Shown: positions 58,995 through 64,000 of the stretch, piece after piece | Layout: each line of letters opens with the position of its first letter | Position numbering within the stretch: the first letter of the stretch is position 1 | NCBI RefSeq assembly: GCF_009601015.1 | Contig: NZ_WITJ01000008.1 | Coordinates: forward strand, 62,001 to 126,000 | Direction: 5' to 3' | Length of the DNA stretch: 64,000 bases | Source: Lactococcus hircilactis | GTDB lineage: Bacteria > Bacillota > Bacilli > Lactobacillales > Streptococcaceae | The notes under the pieces: generated by a model | Databases searched by the model: none | The model's input: the letters and a program-made list of their open reading frames with translations, nothing else | What the model was told of the DNA's origin: nothing | Program-made: the position numbers and the translations under genes

Positions 58995-60110
58995 TTACAC
59001 ATTAAAGCGGAATTCCATCATGTCTCCGTCTTTTCCAATATAATCTTTGCCTTCTTCACGAAGACGTCCAGCTTCTCGTACAGCCTTCTCAGAACCATAC
59101 TTCATCAAATCATCATAAGACATTGTAACTGCTCGAATAAATCCACGCTCAAAGTCTGAATGGATGACACCAGCCATCTGTGGGGCTTTCATTCCTTGCT
59201 TAAAGGTCCATGCCCGAACCTCCTTTTCTCCAGCAGTAAAGAATGTAGCAAGTCCTAGTAAATGATACGCCGCACGTGTCAACAAGTCCACACCAGATGT
59301 TTCAAGTCCTAAAGAGTCTAAAAATTCTGCCTTCTCATCCTCATCAAGCTCCGCTATTTCTTCTTCAATTCGAGCAGAAATCACAACCACTTCAGCATTT
59401 TCAGTCACAGCAAATTCTCTAATTTGTTTCACATACTCGATATTATCTGGCTCACCAACTTCATCTTCAGAAACATTTGCGACATAAAGAACGGGTTTTG
59501 TTGTCAAAAGAAATAACCCCTTAACAACTTTTTGTTCTTCTTCATTAAATTCAACGGTGCGCACAGATTTTCCATCTTCAAGGACTGGTTTAATTTTTTT
59601 CAAAACATTAAACTCTGCTACAGCGTCTTTATCTTTTGTTGTTCGTGCAACTTTTTCAACACGCGCATATCGTTTATTGACCGACTCTAAATCAGCTAAA
59701 ATCAATTCCAAATTAATCGTATCAACATCATCCATTGGATCAACAAACTTACTTTCACGCCCCGCTTCACGCATCACGTTTTCATCGTCAAACGCTCGAA
59801 CCACATGAATGATGGCATCAACTTCACGGATATTAGCAAGAAATTTATTTCCCAAACCTTCACCACGAGAAGCACCTTTGACAATTCCTGCAATATCTGT
59901 AAATTCAAAAGTAGTTGGAATTATTTTTTTAGGATTGTAAAGTTTTGCGATTTCATTTAAACGAAAATCTGGCACCTCGACCATCCCAACATTAGGATCA
60001 ATCGTTGCAAAAGGGTAGTTTGCCGCTTCTGCACCTGCGCGCGTAATTGCATTAAATAAAGTTGATTTGCCGACATTTGGAAGTCCGACGATACCTGCTG
60101 TTAAAGCCAT
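58995..60110 (-). CDS. ychF: Ribosome-binding ATPase YchF
   Basis: 371-residue Obg-family P-loop protein that prefers ATP over GTP. G1 [14 protein letters not shown] near 6, G3 [17 protein letters not shown] near 67, and the G4 position reads NVSED, the variant linked to ATP use. A TGS-type C-terminal domain ends with DMMEFRFNV. The start is the ATG with AAAGGAAATA upstream; a longer frame of 34 codons at the 5' side has no family similarity. Confidence 0.96.
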   Translation of the reverse strand: MALTAGIVGLPNVGKSTLFNAITRAGAEAANYPFATIDPNVGMVEVPDFRLNEIAKLYNPKKIIPTTFEFTDIAGIVKGASRGEGLGNKFLANIREVDAIIHVVRAFDDENVMREAGRESKFVDPMDDVDTINLELILADLESVNKRYARVEKVARTTKDKDAVAEFNVLKKIKPVLEDGKSVRTVEFNEEEQKVVKGLFLLTTKPVLYVANVSEDEVGEPDNIEYVKQIREFAVTENAEVVVISARIEEEIAELDEDEKAEFLDSLGLETSGVDLLTRAAYHLLGLATFFTAGEKEVRAWTFKQGMKAPQMAGVIHSDFERGFIRAVTMSYDDLMKYGSEKAVREAGRLREEGKDYIGKDGDMMEFRFNV

Positions 60111-60259
60111 TTTTCTATTTCCTTTGTAAAATAATCTTGTTTCATTATATCGTAAATCACAAAAAAATACAAAAAAACCTTCATTGCAACAGGATTGTTG
60201 CTTGAAATTCATTCAAAATTCGCTAAAATGAAGTCAGATAAATGAAAGAAGGATGTCAA

Positions 60260-60745
60260 ATGACCTTTGGAGAAAATTTAAAACAAGCACGGATCAAATC
60301 ACAATTCACACAAGAAGACGTTGCAAAAAAATGTTTTGTCACAAGACAAACCGTTTCTCGCTGGGAAACAGACCGAACATTACCCAATCTCTATCTTTTA
60401 AAAGATTTAAGTGAGCTTTACAATTGCTCCGCCGATGAGCTAATGCAAGCACTCGTTACACCAAAACAAAAGAGTTTCTTTAAAATCAATCGAGAATATA
60501 TCCAAAATATGATGAAAATAAATACATTTTGGTTTTTCTTTTTCCAATTTTCATTTTTTATCTGGCTCTTTTGCTTATGGGGATTACTTTTTTGGGGAAT
60601 TACTTACAGTGTGATTCAACTCTATTTTAATCTTACAATCATTGGAATTGCATTGTTTTTATTCTTTATTTTTCTTTCTGTCGTGCTTTACTTTATAAGT
60701 CTTTGGACACTAAGAACAATTCGTATCAAAAAAGAAGTAAAATAA
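60260..60745 (+). CDS. XRE-family regulator with membrane tail (1)
   Basis: 161-residue protein: an XRE helix-turn-helix at about 3-58 (FTQEDVAKKCFVTRQTVSRWE) followed by two to three hydrophobic segments (about 85-115 and 120-150) at the C-terminus. Such membrane-tethered XRE regulators usually sense an envelope state or partner protein. The start is the ATG with AGAAGGATG upstream. The next gene is a paralogue in the same direction. Confidence 0.8.
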   Translation: MTFGENLKQARIKSQFTQEDVAKKCFVTRQTVSRWETDRTLPNLYLLKDLSELYNCSADELMQALVTPKQKSFFKINREYIQNMMKINTFWFFFFQFSFFIWLFCLWGLLFWGITYSVIQLYFNLTIIGIALFLFFIFLSVVLYFISLWTLRTIRIKKEVK

Positions 60746-60905
60746 TCAGGTTTACAGCACGTTGACAATTTCTAGTAATCCCTTAAATCAAACAGTGCCA
60801 CAAATTGTTGCGCTAAAAAATAGAAATTTTCCTTGCTATTACAGCAGTTTTCCATATAATGAGATTAGAAACAAATGTAGTTCACTATTTTTAAAGGAGA
60901 AAAAA

Positions 60906-61463
60906 ATGCTCGGAGAAAATTTACAAAAAGCGCGGCTTGCTCAAAACCTCACGCAAGAAGATGTCGCAAAAGAACTTTATTTTAGTCGTCAGGCGATTTC
61001 ACGTTGGGAGTCAGAAAAAACTGAACCTGATATTGAAACGTTGATTGCTTTAGCTCAACTCTACGATACTGATTTATTGAGTTTAACGAAAGGAATTGAG
61101 CCACAAAAAAGAAAGAAACACCTCAATCTTTTAGCAGGGTTTGGCTTAGTTACCTTTAACTTTGTTCTTGGTGTCTGGTTAATTGTCACGATTGTGCTGC
61201 TGCTTTGTGCACTTTATGCTGTTCTTTTAGGGTTACTATTCGCTCCATTTCTCATGATTTTTGCTGTCTTTACACATAATCCTCAAATTACTTTCATCAA
61301 TGCCTCAGGAGCGACTGGATTTGAGTGGTGGCACTGGATTATAGCAGTGATTGCTTGTTCTCTTGTGATCCTTATTAGTCGCTATGTTTTTAGATTTACA
61401 AAATTTTTATACTTTTGGCTGATCAAATATCTCAAATTTAATCTCAAATCAGTCTATCATTAA
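60906..61463 (+). CDS. XRE-family regulator with membrane tail (2)
   Basis: 185-residue paralogue of the preceding gene: HTH at about 2-58 (LTQEDVAKELYFSRQAISRWE) and three hydrophobic segments (about 75-105, 115-135, 150-170). The two share the first 60 residues best, while the membrane parts have diverged. It has its own promoter, TTGCTA, 16 bp, TATAAT (near 60858), and AAAGGAG before the ATG. A 48-codon longer frame lacks both. Confidence 0.8.
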   Translation: MLGENLQKARLAQNLTQEDVAKELYFSRQAISRWESEKTEPDIETLIALAQLYDTDLLSLTKGIEPQKRKKHLNLLAGFGLVTFNFVLGVWLIVTIVLLLCALYAVLLGLLFAPFLMIFAVFTHNPQITFINASGATGFEWWHWIIAVIACSLVILISRYVFRFTKFLYFWLIKYLKFNLKSVYH

Positions 61464-61470
61464 AAAGCGC

Positions 61471-61671
61471 TCACTTGAGCACTTTTTTCATTTTTTTATT
61501 GAAGTCAAAGCGACTCATCATCACTTCATGTCCACAATTCGTACATTTAATTTTAATATCCGCTCCAAGTCTTGTAATTTCCCACGCGTTTGCTTTTTTT
61601 CCTGTTGACTTAATCGTGCATGCGTGTGGTTTTTTCATCTCAACAATTGAGCCTACGTCATAACTGTTCAT
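61471..61671 (-). CDS. DUF951 zinc-ribbon protein
   Basis: 66-residue protein. YDVGSIVEMKKPHACTIKST, WEITRLGADIKIKCTNCGHEVMM and the four-Cys/His pattern are typical of DUF951, found next to ychF or in DNA repair regions of Firmicutes; function unknown. The ATG has AAAGGAAAGAA upstream. It follows rexA by 10 bp on the same strand. Confidence 0.85.
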   Translation of the reverse strand: MNSYDVGSIVEMKKPHACTIKSTGKKANAWEITRLGADIKIKCTNCGHEVMMSRFDFNKKMKKVLK

Positions 61672-61681
61672 TTCTTTCCTT

Positions 61682-64000
61682 TCAATTGATTTGCTCAACG
61701 ATAACGCTCTCAGGTCCGCCCAATAAAATCAGATATTTCTCGATGCGTTTTATTTTTGGATACGCATGAGATAAAGCTTCTGAATAAAGCTCCATTTGAC
61801 TCTGGTAGCGTGTTTTGATCTGCTCAATCTCTTCTTTTTTTGAAAAGTGATCCGTCTTATAATCAAACAATAAGATTTTTTCATCTAAAATTAAATACCC
61901 ATCACAAATTCCACGAACAATGTATTGTTCATTAGCATAATGATCTGTTTTTAACATTGAAAAAGGGGCTTCTTTTACAATATTGTCAATATTGTCAACC
62001 AAAATTTTACCAAATTCGGTCTCAAATAAGGTTAAAATTCGATTCACATCTATTTTTTCTTTGATGGCTTCATCAAATGACAAAGAATCAAGCGTTGCTT
62101 CAAAATGTGCTTTGTCGGGATGTGAAAAATCAGCATTTTGCATGAATTCATGTGTGGCTGAACCAATTTGTGCAGCAGAAATCTTCGTTTGTTTCAAACT
62201 AGAAAAGCTCAATTCTTTTGTCCTAACAAATTCACTCGTGGGTTGAATATGGCCTAACTCAAGTTGCTTTTCGTAGCTTCTTTTTTTAATTTGACTTGGC
62301 GTTTGGATACTCGCTAATAGTGTTGCTGAATGATATGGATATTCAAAATTCATGATTGTGCTAGCTCTTTTTACCTCATCAGAAACTTCCATGATTCCAT
62401 CAAACGACTGTGCTTCTTTCATCAACTGTTCAAAAACGAGTGGTTTTTTAGATAAAGATGTCGTTTCTTTGATCTCTTGGTGAGTATAAATTTTCAGCTT
62501 CATTGAAAGTTTCGTTGCAGCTTGGAGTGCTAAAATCCAATGTTCAAAGCCTAAACTTGACTTTCTATAGGAATCTGTTAAAATCTGATTCTTTTCTAGT
62601 ACGGCATCTGAATACGTATCTGCCCAAGGTTTTTGTGCTGTTTCTTTTACCACTCCAACCATGAATAGCTTTTTTTTAGCTCGAGTAAAAGCAACATAAA
62701 GCACGCGCATCTCTTCTGATAAATTTGCTTTTCTTTTTAATTCTTTATTCATCATGAAAGGGAATGTTTCCATTTTTACAAGGGCATACGGAAAATGAGT
62801 GCGAACATCTGGTTCTTTTTTTAAATCAGCGGTATATTTGATTCCAACACCATTTTCTCTTGTAATAATAATATTTTCAGAAAGATCTCGTTCATTAAAG
62901 CGAGATTGTAAATTCATCAAGAAAACATAATCAAATTCTAAACCTTTGGATTTATGAAAAGTCATGACACGAACGGCATTTTCTGGTAATTTGATGTTGA
63001 CTGCTGCAAGGTCATTTTTTTGTTCCATAAATTTATCAATTAAACGAATAAATTTGAACAACCCTTTGTATCCTGAACTTTCATAAGCTTCTGCTCGGAT
63101 AGATAATGCTTGTAGATTAGCTTGTCGCATTTCACCATTTTCAAGTGCCCCTACATAGTCAAAATAATAGGTTTCGATGTATATTTTCCATAATAATTCA
63201 TGAATCGTAATTTGGTTTACAAGTTTACGCCAATCTGTAAACTTTCCATAAAATTGCTGAAGTTTCTGACTGAATTGGGATGAAATAAGCTCTTGATGAT
63301 TGCCCTGATTGTGAAGTGACATTTGAATTTTTTCAAAAAATCTGGTTTCTTTTCCTGCTTGTAAACTTATGCGTGTCAACTCATCTTCGTTAAAATCAAA
63401 TAATGGCGAGCGCAACATCGCAACAAGTGGGACATCATAAAGTGGATTATCAATTGCTCTAAGGACATCTAACATGACTAGAACTTCCATTGATTTTAAG
63501 AAATCAACACGTCCTTCATCAAGAACAACTGGAATCCCGTATGCACTCAGAATATCTTCAATTTTATTGTTATTTGTTTTGGATCTTACCAGTAAAGCAA
63601 TTGTTTTGGGCTCAACTCCTGAATCTATTAATTCTTGAATTTTTTGAGCTGCAACTCTTATTTCACCGTCAGAAAGTTCTGTTTCTGTTTCATTAATTTC
63701 TGATTCCTCTGTTTGATTGTAGAGTAATAACTCTGGATAGTAAGCAGGATCTGGTTTTTCTGGGTAATCCGTTGTGTTTCCTTGGATAAGTTTTTCTTCT
63801 GCTCCATAAGTCATCTCACCGATTTCTTCGTTCATCAAATGTTTGAAAACTTCGTTGGTAAAGGTCAAAACTTCACCACGTGAGCGAAAATTTTCTTTCA
63901 ATCGAATCAGTTGATTTGGATTATTTGTTTGATCAAAACTTTTATATTTTTCTAAAAATAGACCCGGATCAGCTAATCTAAATCCATAAATAGACTGTTT
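61682..64000 (-). CDS. rexA: Helicase-nuclease subunit RexA (AddA), 3' part
   Basis: At least 772 residues; the frame is open to the window edge, so the N-terminal Walker A part is missing. Visible: motif III/IV region VKQSIYGFR-type (QSIYGFRLADPGLF) just inside the edge followed by LKENFRSR, helicase motif V TFHKSKGLEFDYVFL, motif VI EEMRVLYVAFTRAKKKLF, and the C-terminal nuclease motif LILDEKILLFDYKTDHF. RexAB is the lactococcal Chi-dependent exonuclease for double-strand break repair (GCGCGTG Chi in L. lactis). RexB would lie off the right edge. Confidence 0.95.
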   Translation of the reverse strand, partial: KQSIYGFRLADPGLFLEKYKSFDQTNNPNQLIRLKENFRSRGEVLTFTNEVFKHLMNEEIGEMTYGAEEKLIQGNTTDYPEKPDPAYYPELLLYNQTEESEINETETELSDGEIRVAAQKIQELIDSGVEPKTIALLVRSKTNNNKIEDILSAYGIPVVLDEGRVDFLKSMEVLVMLDVLRAIDNPLYDVPLVAMLRSPLFDFNEDELTRISLQAGKETRFFEKIQMSLHNQGNHQELISSQFSQKLQQFYGKFTDWRKLVNQITIHELLWKIYIETYYFDYVGALENGEMRQANLQALSIRAEAYESSGYKGLFKFIRLIDKFMEQKNDLAAVNIKLPENAVRVMTFHKSKGLEFDYVFLMNLQSRFNERDLSENIIITRENGVGIKYTADLKKEPDVRTHFPYALVKMETFPFMMNKELKRKANLSEEMRVLYVAFTRAKKKLFMVGVVKETAQKPWADTYSDAVLEKNQILTDSYRKSSLGFEHWILALQAATKLSMKLKIYTHQEIKETTSLSKKPLVFEQLMKEAQSFDGIMEVSDEVKRASTIMNFEYPYHSATLLASIQTPSQIKKRSYEKQLELGHIQPTSEFVRTKELSFSSLKQTKISAAQIGSATHEFMQNADFSHPDKAHFEATLDSLSFDEAIKEKIDVNRILTLFETEFGKILVDNIDNIVKEAPFSMLKTDHYANEQYIVRGICDGYLILDEKILLFDYKTDHFSKKEEIEQIKTRYQSQMELYSEALSHAYPKIKRIEKYLILLGGPESVIVEQIN

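Noticed and set aside
46593-63370. Frequent TGTAAAC/GTTTACA words, often in pairs
   Set aside because: A rough estimate for a 7-mer in AT-rich DNA gives about the number seen, and they do not share context.

Overview
The window reads as a stretch of a low-GC Gram-positive chromosome from the genus Lactococcus (Lactobacillales), near the replication origin. The evidence is gene content and order: rexA (addA) - ychF - pth - mfd - rqcP - divIC - tilS - hpt - ftsH - tRNA cluster - mtl genes, then araT - HIT - recO, then lplA-pdhABCD. AGGAGG-type ribosome binding sites, cre boxes and a T-box fit the same group. The species is not decided. There is no CRISPR array, insertion sequence or prophage.

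Layout. 0-2.5 kb: start of a PTS transporter gene with promoter and cre box, an RpiR regulator, a RibD/DHFR-fold reductase and folE. 2.5-8.2 kb: a possible small RNA, an ABC-F ATPase, a Nudix-HAD pair, a Cof-type HAD phosphatase fused to DUF2087, and plsX. 8.2-18.4 kb: mgtA, an amino-acid permease, a VOC protein, an OsmC-type peroxidase, T-box-controlled trpS, a divergent TetR/epimerase pair with operator-like repeats, an HD phosphohydrolase and a glycerophosphodiesterase. 18.5-25 kb: lipoate ligase and the pyruvate dehydrogenase complex behind one cre-linked promoter, with pdhD set apart by a 20-bp palindrome. 25-29 kb: an AT-rich Rgg regulator - MFS - ABC exporter cassette. 29-36.3 kb: recO, HIT, araT, tRNA-Lys, queH and small regulatory, membrane and hydrolase genes. 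36.4-43.4 kb: a probable 6S RNA, the mannitol genes mtlA-mtlR-mtlF-mtlD, and a polysaccharide deacetylase. 43.4-44.3 kb: seven tRNAs and a 5S rRNA with no 16S or 23S gene. 44.3-64 kb: ftsH, hpt, tilS, a serine hydrolase, an HpaB-type monooxygenase, an S1 protein, divIC, rqcP, mfd, pth, an mtnE/mtnU-like pair, a P-loop kinase, a parS-like site, ychF, two XRE-membrane proteins, a DUF951 protein and the 3' part of rexA.

The most unusual signal is a dispersed palindrome, TGTCAG-YR-CTGACA. By eye there are 19 exact copies and about a dozen near copies in 64 kb. Intergenic copies often act as terminator hairpins. Copies inside genes, including conserved ones such as plsX, mfd and mtlR, are read almost always in one frame as Leu-Ser-(Ala/Val)-Leu-Thr. 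A related form, TGTCAGTAATGACA, is also repeated within tilS, mfd and glpQ. Known intrinsic terminators do not explain copies inside coding sequence, so this may be an undescribed highly iterated motif.
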